Of a stretch of DNA of 64,000 bases, positions 22,702 to 31,706 are shown in pieces. How positions within the stretch are numbered: position 1 is the first letter of the stretch; every line of letters starts with the position of its first letter. The position numbers and the translations under genes were made by a program. Where the stretch lies: contig CAZRDR010000021.1 in assembly GCA_964598995.1 (NCBI GenBank), forward strand, positions 4,892 through 68,891, written 5' to 3'. The stretch is from JACROF01 sp964598995 (GTDB lineage Bacteria; Patescibacteriota; Microgenomatia; Levybacterales; UBA12049). The notes under the pieces are model-generated. The model saw only the letters and a program-made list of their open reading frames with translations. It was not told where the DNA came from and searched no databases.

Positions 22702-23667
22702 CTAATCATTGATAATGACAACTTCAGGTTCTGGACGAAAACCGAACGTCTCGGCAAATTTATCCTGAATTTCTTTGATGAGTGTCTTTACATCTTCTCC
22801 TTTAGCGTGATCGATATTAACAATGTAATTGGTGTGTTTTGAAGAGACCATCGCCCCCCCGACTTGTTTTTGGGAGAACCCCAAGCGATTAATAAGATAT
22901 CCCATCGAGACCTTGCCGTACCATTTTTGCTCTGATAATTCTCGGACCTCTGGCCAAACCTTAAATATTTTTTCCTCTTCTTCTTTATGCGTTATATTCT
23001 TAAATACAGAACCACAGGATGGATATTCCATCGGGTGATGCGTCTGACGATAGTCGATATTTTTTCTGTAGACCTCTTCTGCTTCTTGGACCTCTGCGAC
23101 GCTCCCTTCTTTTAATTGAAATGTCGCTGAGACGATGAGAAGATTTGGGTGATGCTTAAAAAAACTGTCACGATAGCCGAAATGTGCTTCAGTATGAGAA
23201 TAAGTCTTAATCTTGAGTTCAGGATCGGTGATATCGATGACTTCTGCCTCAAAGAACGTATCTTTCGTCTCTGCGCCAAAGGCACCTGCATTCCCGCGTA
23301 CTGCCCCTCCGACACTGCTTGGTAGTCCACCAGCCCACTCAAGGCCTACTAATGACTCACTGATACTTTCTTTAATGAGTGAATCCATCGTCTCCCCTGC
23401 GAAAGCTTTTATTTTCGTTCCTTTCCTCTCAAAAGATGTTCCATCACCACTTAAAAAAATTACTGCCCCTAAAAAAGGGCTATCTGGGAGAATGACATTT
23501 GAGCCAAGTCCGAGGATCAATATATCGTTGATGTCTTTCTGTCTGCAAAAGTCCAAGGCTTCTTTAACTTCCGCAACATTACTGACTTCAAGGACGAAGC
23601 GCGCCTTGCCGCCAATTTTATAATAAACTAACTCAGACAAAGGAAAATCTTCACGGATAAGCATCAT
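22702..23667 (-). CDS. murB: UDP-N-acetylenolpyruvoylglucosamine reductase MurB
   Basis: A 321-residue FAD enzyme reducing enolpyruvyl-UDP-GlcNAc to UDP-MurNAc in peptidoglycan synthesis. The FAD-binding segment is YYKIGGKARF, then LGLGSNVIL. The active-site block is GGAVRGNAGAFGAE and the later catalytic segment is PSCGSVFKN, with the FGYRDSFFK tyrosine region between. The YRKNIDYRQTHHP stretch fits the type IIa arrangement. The start is ATGATG (Met1 or Met2 equally likely). It lies 18 nt after greA on the same strand and is probably co-transcribed with it. Confidence 0.95.
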   Translation of the reverse strand: MMLIREDFPLSELVYYKIGGKARFVLEVSNVAEVKEALDFCRQKDINDILILGLGSNVILPDSPFLGAVIFLSGDGTSFERKGTKIKAFAGETMDSLIKESISESLVGLEWAGGLPSSVGGAVRGNAGAFGAETKDTFFEAEVIDITDPELKIKTYSHTEAHFGYRDSFFKHHPNLLIVSATFQLKEGSVAEVQEAEEVYRKNIDYRQTHHPMEYPSCGSVFKNITHKEEEEKIFKVWPEVRELSEQKWYGKVSMGYLINRLGFSQKQVGGAMVSSKHTNYIVNIDHAKGEDVKTLIKEIQDKFAETFGFRPEPEVVIIND

Positions 23668-23685
23668 GAGGAGAGTATACGGCTT

Positions 23686-24156
23686 TTAGTTAACCGAAAC
23701 AATGGTATAGTGGATCTTACCAGCTGGTGCCTCGACTTCGATACTTTCACCAATTTGTTTACCGATAAGAGCTTTACCTAATGGAGATTCATGTGAAATT
23801 TTCTTTTCGGCAGGATCTGCTTCCCATTCGCCAACGACTCGATAAACTTCCTGTTTGTCATTGATCTTAAGGGTAACTTCTGAGCCAAGAGCAACAGCAC
23901 TGCCATTTTTGGAACCGCCTTCTTCAATGAGTGAAACCTGCTTGAGTAACTCTTCAAGTTCATCGATACGTCCATCAATAAATGAAAGCTCTTCACGTGC
24001 AGCAACGTACTCAGCGTTCTCTGAGAGGTCACCTTGATTGCGAGCATCAGATACGCGAGTGACAACTTCAGGACGTTTTACCTTAGTTAATTCTTCGTAT
24101 TCCTTTTTAAGATCTGCTAACCCGTCTTTTGTAAGATATATTTTCTTTGTATCCAT
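23686..24156 (-). CDS. greA: Transcription elongation factor GreA
   Basis: A 156-residue protein. The N-terminal coiled coil (~1-75) contains the acidic tip needed for transcript cleavage (ARNQGDLSENAEYVAAREE). The C-terminal FKBP-like domain (~80-156) has the family segment SPLGKALIGKQIGESIEVEAP. GreA enters the RNA polymerase secondary channel and rescues backtracked complexes by stimulating cleavage. The start lies 8 nt after an intrinsic-terminator-like hairpin in its own leader, downstream of a strong promoter. It is followed by murB. Confidence 0.97.
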   Translation of the reverse strand: MDTKKIYLTKDGLADLKKEYEELTKVKRPEVVTRVSDARNQGDLSENAEYVAAREELSFIDGRIDELEELLKQVSLIEEGGSKNGSAVALGSEVTLKINDKQEVYRVVGEWEADPAEKKISHESPLGKALIGKQIGESIEVEAPAGKIHYTIVSVN

Positions 24157-24164
24157 ATTTATCT

Positions 24165-24253
24165 AAAAAATCCCTCCTTTTCTGTAAGAGAGGGGAAGTA
24201 TTTGGTATATGTAAACCAGAGAAAGTATAGATAAAAATTAGTCAATTTGTCAA
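24165..24253 (-). promoter_or_regulatory. greA promoter and terminator-like leader hairpin
   Basis: Perfect -35 TTGACA (24253-24248), 18-nt spacer, -10 TATACT (24229-24224), predicted start near 24217. The ~61-nt leader holds a stem CCCTC(T)/(G)GAGGG (24194-24172) followed by A and six T (24170-24165), 8 nt before the greA ATG. This is the geometry of an attenuator. Confidence 0.65.
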
Positions 24254-24322
24254 TGATATTTAACCACGACCTGTAGTTGAGTTATCCAAGTATATTGGTA
24301 AATAATTAGAAGGTGTATAGTA

Positions 24323-25180
24323 TTATTTTTGGTCATGTAAGCGTTCGTGGAATTGTGATATGACAGTCTTTCTAGCATCATTCGGATGAAAAGCCAGACG
24401 ATCATTACCAATAGTTTCAGTCGTTTTATGAGAAGAAATAATCAGCAGTTCGAGTGATCTGACAATCGGTTCAAAAAATACTAATAATTTGTAAGGACGT
24501 TTTTTAAGCTGCCTAAAGTTAACAGCTCTCCCTTTAGCATTCGGTAGTATCTTGTGTGTCCAACTATTTACTTCCAAAAATCTTTCGTAGGTTTTATCCC
24601 TATCAAATAAAGGATACAGTTGCATGATTTCCCTAGCAGTGTAAATATCCTGAAATTTTTTAGGGAATGCCATCCCTGACTCAGTTACTAGCATGTTGAG
24701 ACAGAATTTATTATTAGGGTGAGCGTCCTGACGTTTACGTCTTTTGCCGCTTAATTGTAAGAGCAGTAATAATAAGAGGCGTGAAGAAAAAAGTGTCCGA
24801 TCAGCTGTAATAACAAAAAGGTCGATATCATCATCCTGCGCTGCATTCATTGCTGCGACACTTCCACTCACACCTACGAATAACACGCTTGGGATTAACG
24901 ACAAATAACGCCCAACGGTTATAGCTAAACGTAGTTTTGTATCTGAAAATTCTCTCTTTTCTTGCGATACATCTATCGTCTGTGGATAGTTCTTCAAGGC
25001 TACATATCCGTTCTTCATGATAATAGTATCTCGATATGAGGAAAGAGCATCTTTTACTTCTTGCAAAGTAGCAGGATGTGCGCTTTGCCAGAAATAATGA
25101 AGCTCTTCTATCGTTAATGCTGCGTTAAAAAGGTGAGAATAAAGAAGTGTGTGGATTACTGCTTTTTTATTACTGCCCAT
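24323..25180 (-). CDS. Nucleotidyltransferase-fold protein
   Basis: A 285-residue protein with the polymerase-beta-type core GVSGSVAAMNAAQDDDIDLFVIT near residues 103-125: the GS motif plus a D-x-D pair, as in MNT-like and DUF4111-like nucleotidyltransferases. The first ~75 residues look like a helical winged domain (LTIEELHYFW, LQEVKDALSSY). The C-terminus is basic and partly hydrophobic (KLLVFFEPIVRSLELLIISS). Substrate unknown: a small molecule, protein or RNA is possible. Its start overlaps the solute-binding protein gene by 11 nt, so they are in one transcript. No antitoxin-like HEPN partner is adjacent. Confidence 0.75.
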   Translation of the reverse strand: MGSNKKAVIHTLLYSHLFNAALTIEELHYFWQSAHPATLQEVKDALSSYRDTIIMKNGYVALKNYPQTIDVSQEKREFSDTKLRLAITVGRYLSLIPSVLFVGVSGSVAAMNAAQDDDIDLFVITADRTLFSSRLLLLLLLQLSGKRRKRQDAHPNNKFCLNMLVTESGMAFPKKFQDIYTAREIMQLYPLFDRDKTYERFLEVNSWTHKILPNAKGRAVNFRQLKKRPYKLLVFFEPIVRSLELLIISSHKTTETIGNDRLAFHPNDARKTVISQFHERLHDQK

Positions 25181-26657
25181 ATTTGCTTAAAACTTGGTTT
25201 ACGCCTTGGGCGAGCGTCTGAATAGCTGTCTGACCGGATGTACTTCCATTTGAACGGACTGCATTACCTAAGTATCCGTTCATTTGATCATTAATGCCAT
25301 CGTCATACGTATTGCTCACGAAATAAGATGAGACAGCATAATTTGCCTGTTCTAAGAAAGGCGCTAAGAGTGGATTACTCTTAACAGTCTGGGCAAGATC
25401 ACGACGGGGATATGGCTCTCCAAATAATCTCGTCTTGGCTGTCTCGGTATAGAGTTTTTGAAGCGTCTCTTTCTGAGCCAGATACTTCATAAATAACATT
25501 GCTTCTTTTTGATGAGGGGAACGAGATGATACGCCTTCTACCCAGTAACTCGCGAGTGTCTTCTGACCTCCCGGAAGATTTGGGACAGGGTGAACGCTAA
25601 AATTTAGCGTTGGGTTAAGAGCTTTTATAGCAAAGATATCCCAGGAGTAACCAAAGTACATCGCTAAATTACCTTTAGCAAAAGCTGTCTGGGTCGGATC
25701 AAGAGTACTATCCCAGACACTCCCCTCGTCTTTAGCGAAGGCTGTATAGAATTCGAGAGCTTGTGCAGCATTATTCTGTGTTTTGGAGAAGTTGGTAAAA
25801 TCAGTTCCATTTTGCGCCATCAGAAGGGCTATGATATCGGGAGCATGTGTAACATTATCATAAGTTCCTAAACCTGCACCTGCCGTTAAAATCTTGCCAT
25901 CAGCATCTTTAACAACTCTATCTTTAGCTACCTTTATGAATTCATCCCACGTCTTTGGCACACTATTACCCCCTGCGCTCAACGCATCATTATTTACAAA
26001 AAGTGCGAGAGTGTCTATTTCTAACGGGACGCCATAAAGTCCACCATTACGAACGAGATCCTGCTGAATGACTGGATAAAAATTGGCTTTAAAATCTGTC
26101 GGCGACATAACATCTGCGGTCATAGTCGAAAGATATGGCTTCATCATCCCTACCCATGAATTGTGGAACCTATACATATCGGGACCGTTGCCATTGGTTA
26201 TTTGTGTAACTAAGCTTTTACGATAATCTTTAATGTCTTTCTGAATATAATTAATAGTGATGAGCGGATGCTGAAGATGGAAATCATCTATAAGTGTCTG
26301 CATTACTTGCTTGTTTTCAAAAAGTCCCCAGTACGTAAGCGTTACTGGTTGATCCTTAGGAGTTGATTTGAATCGCGGCAGAACGAGAAATATGATAGCA
26401 AGGACTATAAGAAGTACCCCAACTACGATCCCTGCAATTTTTAGAATACCCCCAAATCCAGATGATGAAGGAGGTTTAGGTAAGACGGTATCTGTTGGCG
26501 GAGGCGGTGTACCTACTGTTGCGGCAGGCTGGGCAGGTGGTGGAGGTGGTGTCTGAGGCACGACCGGAGCTGCCACCGGTTGTTGCGGTGGTGTCGTGGG
26601 CGTAACAGGTGGAGGTGACTGTTGGGAATCTTTGGAAAAGATAACATTTTCGTCCAT
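25170..26657 (-). CDS. Membrane-tethered extracellular solute-binding protein
   Basis: About 495 residues from the ATG at 26657; an ATG at 26696 is in frame but lies upstream of the predicted transcription start. The cytoplasmic N-terminus is Pro/Gln-rich (~10-58) and one membrane helix (~68-93) tethers a periplasmic-binding domain. The domain begins VTLTYWGLFENKQVMQTLI and contains NGPDMYRFHN, MYFGYSWDIFAI and YWVEGVSSRS, typical of family 1 sugar-binding proteins. These normally feed ABC importers, but no importer permease is in the window. Tethering by a real helix instead of a lipobox is unusual. It may bind sugars or act as a surface receptor. Confidence 0.8.
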   Translation of the reverse strand: MDENVIFSKDSQQSPPPVTPTTPPQQPVAAPVVPQTPPPPPAQPAATVGTPPPPTDTVLPKPPSSSGFGGILKIAGIVVGVLLIVLAIIFLVLPRFKSTPKDQPVTLTYWGLFENKQVMQTLIDDFHLQHPLITINYIQKDIKDYRKSLVTQITNGNGPDMYRFHNSWVGMMKPYLSTMTADVMSPTDFKANFYPVIQQDLVRNGGLYGVPLEIDTLALFVNNDALSAGGNSVPKTWDEFIKVAKDRVVKDADGKILTAGAGLGTYDNVTHAPDIIALLMAQNGTDFTNFSKTQNNAAQALEFYTAFAKDEGSVWDSTLDPTQTAFAKGNLAMYFGYSWDIFAIKALNPTLNFSVHPVPNLPGGQKTLASYWVEGVSSRSPHQKEAMLFMKYLAQKETLQKLYTETAKTRLFGEPYPRRDLAQTVKSNPLLAPFLEQANYAVSSYFVSNTYDDGINDQMNGYLGNAVRSNGSTSGQTAIQTLAQGVNQVLSKYGQ

Positions 26658-26672
26658 AAGGGCGTTATGTAT

Positions 26673-26701
26673 AGTATAATACGTGCTATACACCATAGCA
26701 A
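26673..26701. promoter_or_regulatory. Divergent promoter region between the solute-binding protein and VanW genes
   Basis: Minus strand: TTGCTA (26701-26696), 17-nt spacer, TATACT (26678-26673), about 8 nt of leader before the ATG at 26657. Plus strand: TATAAT (26675-26680) overlaps it, ~30 nt before the VanW ATG, without a clear -35. The two -10 boxes share bases, so the promoters should compete. Confidence 0.5.
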
Positions 26702-26710
26702 TTCATCTAT

Positions 26711-28147
26711 ATGATTAACCCCTCTCCTCTTCACCACTTACGAAAAAAGCCGAAGCTTTTTGCGTGGTTAAAAACCACACTTTGGTTCTTCTTAGGCGCT
26801 ATCATCGGCATTTTTTTCTTCAGCAGCTTCGTCTATATTTACTATAAGCAGACCTACCACGATAAAGTCTATCCAGGTGTCATTATTAATAACGTCGAAT
26901 TCGGTGGCAAATCAAAAGATGACGTCAGACGCTACTTCGCGTCCCAAAATGCCATTATCAGGAGTAAGCAATTCCAATTTAAGAGTGGAACACTCGTCGC
27001 AACTGTCTCAGCCAAACAATTAGGCCTCGGCTACGACGAGGGAATGCTTGCATCGCAAGCCTTTAGCATCGCTAGAAGCGGAAATTTCTTTTCAGATATC
27101 TATCTCAGCTTTGAAGCCTACTTACACGGAGTAAAACTCCCACCTGCCTCTCATTACTCTGATACTGCTCTCAATAAAACACTCAAACAATTCCAATCTG
27201 CCCTCAACGTCGCTCCGATTGATGCTCGCTTCACGTATACCAATGGGAGAGTAACTGAGTTCAGAACTGCCAAAGATGGACAACAGGTCGATACTGACCA
27301 GCTCATTAATTACATGCAAAATGAAAGTGTCCCAGCACTTTTAGCGACTTCCAACTCGACACTCGCAGTAGCAATTCCTATTGTTACGCTCAAACCAACT
27401 GCCAGTAGCAGTATCCAAGCAAGCAACATGGGTATTGTTGAGCGAATTGGCGTCGGGACATCACTTTTCCATGGATCAATTCCAAATCGTATTTATAATA
27501 TTCAGCTCGCTGCATCACGCTTAAATGGAATTCTTATTAAGCCTGGTGAGACCTTTTCATTTGATAAAGCAGTTGGTGATGTCTCATCATTAACTGGTTA
27601 CAAGCAAGCCTATGTTATCCAAAATGGGAAAACTGTACTCGGAGACGGCGGCGGTGTGTGTCAGGTCTCAACCACATTCTTCAGAGCTGCTCTTGATGCC
27701 GGTATGCCTATCGTTGAACGTCACCCACATGCCTACCGTGTTCATTATTATGAGGAAGATACTCCACCAGGAATTGATGCAGCCATTTATACACCTAATG
27801 TCGATCTGAAATTCAAAAATGATACAGGGCATTATATCCTTGTTCAGTCATATGTCGATCCGGATAACGAACAGCTCACGTTCGAACTCTACGGTACATC
27901 AGATGGCAGGGTATCCCATGTCTCAACACCTGTCATTGTCTCTCAGACCCCAGCACCTGAACCACTCTACCAGGATGATCCGACTCTTCCACAAGGACAG
28001 GTTAAACAAGTTGATTTCGCAGCCGCTGGTGCTAAAGTTTATTTTGATTACTCAGTCACCAAGGATGGAAAAGAAATCATTTCCGATCGTTTTACTTCTA
28101 ACTATCAGCCATGGCAAGCAGTCTTTTTACGCGGCACGAAAGTCTAA
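26711..28147 (+). CDS. VanW-family membrane-anchored cell-wall protein
   Basis: A 478-residue protein with a basic N-terminus, one membrane helix (~19-44) and a large outer part. Residues ~50-230 resemble the peptidoglycan-binding_4 repeats that precede VanW (VYPGVIINNVEFGGKSKDDV). The VanW domain (~245-395) has PNRIYNIQLAA, PGETFSFDKAVG, GDGGGVCQVSTTFFRAAL and ERHPHAYRVHYY. VanW proteins are found with vancomycin-resistance and cell-wall genes, but their biochemical role is not established. The stop overlaps the next gene's ATG as TAATG. Confidence 0.9.
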   Translation: MINPSPLHHLRKKPKLFAWLKTTLWFFLGAIIGIFFFSSFVYIYYKQTYHDKVYPGVIINNVEFGGKSKDDVRRYFASQNAIIRSKQFQFKSGTLVATVSAKQLGLGYDEGMLASQAFSIARSGNFFSDIYLSFEAYLHGVKLPPASHYSDTALNKTLKQFQSALNVAPIDARFTYTNGRVTEFRTAKDGQQVDTDQLINYMQNESVPALLATSNSTLAVAIPIVTLKPTASSSIQASNMGIVERIGVGTSLFHGSIPNRIYNIQLAASRLNGILIKPGETFSFDKAVGDVSSLTGYKQAYVIQNGKTVLGDGGGVCQVSTTFFRAALDAGMPIVERHPHAYRVHYYEEDTPPGIDAAIYTPNVDLKFKNDTGHYILVQSYVDPDNEQLTFELYGTSDGRVSHVSTPVIVSQTPAPEPLYQDDPTLPQGQVKQVDFAAAGAKVYFDYSVTKDGKEIISDRFTSNYQPWQAVFLRGTKV

Positions 28148-28620
28148 TGGATCAGTTGTTACTACCAACTCAGGCAGCAAATCTCTCAGCATTCCTTACC
28201 CAACAGAATAAATCGGTGGTTCTCGTCGGCGGCTGCTTTGATATTATCCACCCTGGCCATCTAGCTTTTTTAGAAAAAGCCAAGAAAGAAGGGGATGTCC
28301 TCATCTTACTTCTTGAATCAGATCAAGCAGTTACCTCGCGAAAAGGCGAGGGGCGACCAGTTAACACAGAACAAATACGAGCGAAGAATTTATTGGAACG
28401 AACACCAGTCGACTATATCATCTTTCTGCCTTTTCCCTTTGAAAATAATGACTATGACGAACTTGTAAGTTCATTAAAACCTGCTATAATCGCAACAACG
28501 AAAGGTGATCCGTATCTCGTGCATAAAAAACGCCAAGCCGAGATGCTAGGTGCAACAGTTGTTGAGGTAATCGATAGATTACCAGATCACTCGACAACTG
28601 CTATTATTACTAAACAATGA
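28147..28620 (+). CDS. Cytidylyltransferase-fold protein (RfaE/HldE C-terminal type)
   Basis: About 157 residues from the ATG that overlaps the VanW stop (TAATG). The nucleotidyltransferase motif GGCFDIIHPGH carries the catalytic HxGH. SRKGEGRPVN and the C-terminal DHSTTAIIT are family-typical. The family moves AMP or CMP onto phosphosugars or alcohols (HldE, TagD, FAD synthase relatives). The acceptor here is unknown. It lies in the run VanW, cytidylyltransferase, DUF192, tsaD, with ATGA overlap to the next gene. Confidence 0.85.
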   Translation: MDQLLLPTQAANLSAFLTQQNKSVVLVGGCFDIIHPGHLAFLEKAKKEGDVLILLLESDQAVTSRKGEGRPVNTEQIRAKNLLERTPVDYIIFLPFPFENNDYDELVSSLKPAIIATTKGDPYLVHKKRQAEMLGATVVEVIDRLPDHSTTAIITKQ

Positions 28621-29075
28621 CCAAATATATTTTAGGCTTTATCATTTTTGTTATCGTCGGAGCACTTATTATCGTGCTTTTAAGCTCAAGTGGCATTCTT
28701 GGCAAAAAAGCTACCGCAACACTTAATGGTCAGAAAGTAACTCTTGATGTAGCCAATACTGAAAAGCTCCGTGAGACTGGACTCTCAGGGCGAAACAACT
28801 TAAACGATAACCAAGGTATGCTTTTCCTTTTCGATGAGCCTGGAATTCCTACGTTCTGGATGAAGGGAATGAAATTCCCAATCGATATTATTTTCTTAAA
28901 TAGTAATAAGATCGTCACTATCTATAAAAATGTCCCAGCGCCTAAGACTACAACTGAGACACCGAATACCTACTACCAGCCAACCTATCCATCAGATAAA
29001 GTTATCGAATTAAAGGCTGGTGCAAGTGACAAATACAATCTTCACCAAGGTGACACCATCAATCTGTCTCTATGA
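28617..29075 (+). CDS. Membrane-anchored DUF192 protein
   Basis: A 152-residue protein with an N-terminal membrane helix (~4-26) and a DUF192 domain containing RETGLSGRNNL, QGMLFLFDEPG, TFWMKGMKFPIDIIF and an end segment KYNLHQGDTI. The family is widespread, with an outward beta-barrel-like domain and no settled function. Starts and ends overlap the neighbours as ATGA on both sides, so translation is chained through the four-gene run. Confidence 0.88.
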   Translation: MTKYILGFIIFVIVGALIIVLLSSSGILGKKATATLNGQKVTLDVANTEKLRETGLSGRNNLNDNQGMLFLFDEPGIPTFWMKGMKFPIDIIFLNSNKIVTIYKNVPAPKTTTETPNTYYQPTYPSDKVIELKAGASDKYNLHQGDTINLSL

Positions 29076-30115
29076 CGATACTCGGCATCGAAACCTCTTG
29101 CGATGAGACAGGGGTTGCCCTCCTCAAAAAAGAAGGTACTACTATCTCTATTCTTTCTAATATCGTTGCATCATCACTCTCTTTCCATGCTAGAACTGGT
29201 GGTATTATCCCTGAAGTCGCTGCACGTGAACAGGTAAAAGTTATGCTGCCGACACTCACTGGGGCATTAAAACAAGGATTAGATTTCGATATTACGTCAA
29301 AGCAAATTCCTGACATCGATGCTATTGCTGTTACATATGGCCCAGGTCTCATCGGCTCACTATTAGTTGGTGTCGAGACAGCTAAAACGCTCTCACTCCT
29401 CTGGGACAAACCTTTAATTCCTGTTAATCATATGCACGGACACCTCTATGCTAACTGGATAGAAAACACTGATATTCAGTTCCCATCCCTCGTTCTCATC
29501 GTATCTGGCGGCCATACTGATCTCCTTTTACTCAAAAACCATGGCGATATTGAGGTAATCGGAGGTACTCGAGATGACGCAGCTGGTGAGGCATTTGATA
29601 AAATCGGCAGACTGCTTAACTTTCCCTATCCTGCTGGTCCTAAGATCTCACAACTTGCAAAAAAAGGAAATCCAAAAGCTTATGCTCTCCCTCGTCCGAT
29701 GCTAAGTAGTGACGATTTCGACTTTAGTTTTAGTGGTCTTAAAACCTCTGTTCTCAATCTCATTAAGAAAAATGGCTGGGATTTCTCAGATGAGAATTTC
29801 AGACAACAGAACGAACAACTCCTCTCAGATCTCTGCGCGAGTGTCGAGCAGGCAATTGTCGATGTCTTAGTCAAAAAAACACTCAAAGCAGCCGAGAAAT
29901 ACCAAGTCAAATCACTTCTTCTTGGTGGAGGCGTCAGTGCTAATAAGAAATTACGGGATACATTTACTAACCAAACACCAGAGAATATCAAGCTCGCTGC
30001 TCCATCACCTAAGCTCTGTACTGACAATGGTGCGATGATAGCCGCCGACGCATTTTTTGCTAAGCCAGCAGCAAGTTGGAAGGACGTCGACGCAGATCCT
30101 AGCCTCTATTACTGA
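29072..30115 (+). CDS. tsaD: tRNA N6-threonylcarbamoyladenosine transferase TsaD
   Basis: A 347-residue ASKHA-fold enzyme transferring threonylcarbamoyl from TC-AMP to A37 of ANN-decoding tRNAs. Motifs: GIETSCDETGVAL at the start, PEVAAREQ, the metal-binding NHMHGH, LIVSGGHTDL, GEAFDKIGRLL and the C-terminal CTDNGAMIA. The usual partners TsaB and TsaE are not in the window. It ends the VanW-cytidylyltransferase-DUF192-TsaD run. Confidence 0.97.
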   Translation: MTILGIETSCDETGVALLKKEGTTISILSNIVASSLSFHARTGGIIPEVAAREQVKVMLPTLTGALKQGLDFDITSKQIPDIDAIAVTYGPGLIGSLLVGVETAKTLSLLWDKPLIPVNHMHGHLYANWIENTDIQFPSLVLIVSGGHTDLLLLKNHGDIEVIGGTRDDAAGEAFDKIGRLLNFPYPAGPKISQLAKKGNPKAYALPRPMLSSDDFDFSFSGLKTSVLNLIKKNGWDFSDENFRQQNEQLLSDLCASVEQAIVDVLVKKTLKAAEKYQVKSLLLGGGVSANKKLRDTFTNQTPENIKLAAPSPKLCTDNGAMIAADAFFAKPAASWKDVDADPSLYY

Positions 30116-30116
30116 T

Positions 30117-30144
30117 TTGTAATTCTATCTGCTCGTTGTATAAT
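30117..30144 (+). promoter_or_regulatory. Promoter of the PNPOx-like gene (leaderless geometry)
   Basis: TTGTAA (30117-30122), 16-nt spacer, perfect -10 TATAAT (30139-30144). The hexamer ends 8 nt before the ATG at 30153, so transcription should start about two nucleotides before the gene. Confidence 0.7.
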
Positions 30145-30152
30145 TTGAACAA

Positions 30153-30629
30153 ATGAATAACCTTACCGAAAAAGCGAAAGACATTATTCAAAATATCCTC
30201 TATATTACAATTGCTACTTCTTCAACAGATGGACAACCTTGGAATACTCCAGTGTATGCAGCTTATGATGACGAGTTCAACTTCTATTGGGCATCTGACA
30301 AAAATGGAAAACATTCAAAGAATATTGCAGAGAATAATAAAATTTTTATTGTAATTTATGATTCAAATGCACCTCTAGGTACGGGTGAAGGTGTCTACAT
30401 CCTCGCCAAAGCACATAGTCTTTCACAAGAAGATGAAATCAAAAAGGGTCTTGAATTATTAGACACAAGGGCAGGAAATGCTCCTGTCAGCAAACCCAAT
30501 GAATTCCTTGAAGTTTATCCACGACGAATATATAAAGCTATTCCTGAGAAAATATGGCTTAACGGCGATGGAGAAGTAGATGGAAATTATATCGATATAC
30601 GAATGGCTGTGGACTTACTTCATAAATAA
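30153..30629 (+). CDS. Pyridoxamine 5'-phosphate oxidase-like flavoprotein
   Basis: A 158-residue split-barrel protein. The N-terminal half has the family pattern LYITIATSSTDGQPWNTPVY, FYWASDKNGKHSKNI and a FIVIYDSNAP strand. The family binds FMN or F420 and includes general-stress and reductase-like proteins; true PdxH has extra C-terminal motifs absent here. It is preceded by its own promoter with leaderless geometry and followed 36 nt later by rmuC. The substrate is unknown. Confidence 0.8.
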   Translation: MNNLTEKAKDIIQNILYITIATSSTDGQPWNTPVYAAYDDEFNFYWASDKNGKHSKNIAENNKIFIVIYDSNAPLGTGEGVYILAKAHSLSQEDEIKKGLELLDTRAGNAPVSKPNEFLEVYPRRIYKAIPEKIWLNGDGEVDGNYIDIRMAVDLLHK

Positions 30630-30665
30630 GCATCTTGCCTCGGTGTGATACAATACCTCTCAACT

Positions 30666-31706
30666 ATGGAAAACCTGCTCATTCTCCTTATCGTTATCAT
30701 CCTCGGCTTTGGCATAATTATTTATATCCTCAACCGCAAGCTCTCCGCTCTCTCAAAAAACTCTGCCGACAGCACGATGCTCGAGTGGCTCAAATCCATG
30801 CAGACCTCACTTGAGTCGACGAACAAGACGCTCAATTCTGCGATGCAGCACAATTCATCTGAGATGGTACGAACGCTCCAGGAAAATTCCAAACAACTTA
30901 ACGAACGACTCGATAAAGCTGCAGCAGTTATTCGTGATGTCGGAGTTGAAGTCGGACATATGAGTGAAATCGGACGCTCGATGAAAGAATTACAGGAATT
31001 CCTCAAAAGTCCAAAAATGCGCGGAAATATCGGTGAGGAAATCTTAAAAGATCTCATCGCTCAACTCTTCCCTAAGAATAGTTTTCACCTCCAGTACCAA
31101 TTTAAATCAGGTGAAAAAGTCGATGCGGCTATTAAGACTGATGCAGGTATCCTGCCAATTGATAGTAAATTCCCGATGGAAAATTATCAGAAGATGATCA
31201 AATCAGAAGACGTGAAAGAAAAAGAAGATTACCAAAAAGAATTTACCAGAGACGTGAAAAAGCATATCGATACGATTGCTAAAAAATACATTTTGCCTGA
31301 TGAAGGCACGATGGATTTTGCCCTCATGTATGTCCCGAGCGAATCAGTCTTTTATGAGTTATGTAATATGTCAGAACTCATGACGTATGCACGTAAAGAA
31401 CGTGTCTATATAGTGAGTCCCTCAACACTTTATGTACATTTACAAACTATCCTCCTCTCATTTGAAGGCAAAAAAATTGAGTCTCGTTCTAAAGAAGTCT
31501 TTAGATTACTTCGCGCAATTCAAATAGAGTACGATAAAGTTAATGAAAATATGGGAGTACTTGGTAAGCATTTGGGTAATGCGTCAGCACAATTCGCTAA
31601 TGTTACGACAGGTTTTAATCAAATAGGTAACAAATTAGCAGCGACGAAGAATCTCGAGGAGCAAGTAGTAGAAGATATCGAACAAACATCTCTCCTCAAT
31701 AATTAA
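30666..31706 (+). CDS. rmuC: RmuC family DNA recombination/anti-inversion protein
   Basis: About 346 residues from the ATG at 30666; the GTG at 30645 is less likely. An N-terminal membrane helix (~4-23) is followed by a coiled coil (~30-115) and the RmuC nuclease-like domain: GNIGEEILKDLIAQLFP, VDAAIKTDAGILPIDSKFP, DFALMYVPSESVFYEL and YIVSPSTLYVHL. RmuC limits rearrangements at inverted repeats and has a PD-(D/E)xK-like fold. It converges on the flavin reductase gene, sharing TTAA so that both stops overlap. Confidence 0.93.
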   Translation: MENLLILLIVIILGFGIIIYILNRKLSALSKNSADSTMLEWLKSMQTSLESTNKTLNSAMQHNSSEMVRTLQENSKQLNERLDKAAAVIRDVGVEVGHMSEIGRSMKELQEFLKSPKMRGNIGEEILKDLIAQLFPKNSFHLQYQFKSGEKVDAAIKTDAGILPIDSKFPMENYQKMIKSEDVKEKEDYQKEFTRDVKKHIDTIAKKYILPDEGTMDFALMYVPSESVFYELCNMSELMTYARKERVYIVSPSTLYVHLQTILLSFEGKKIESRSKEVFRLLRAIQIEYDKVNENMGVLGKHLGNASAQFANVTTGFNQIGNKLAATKNLEEQVVEDIEQTSLLNN

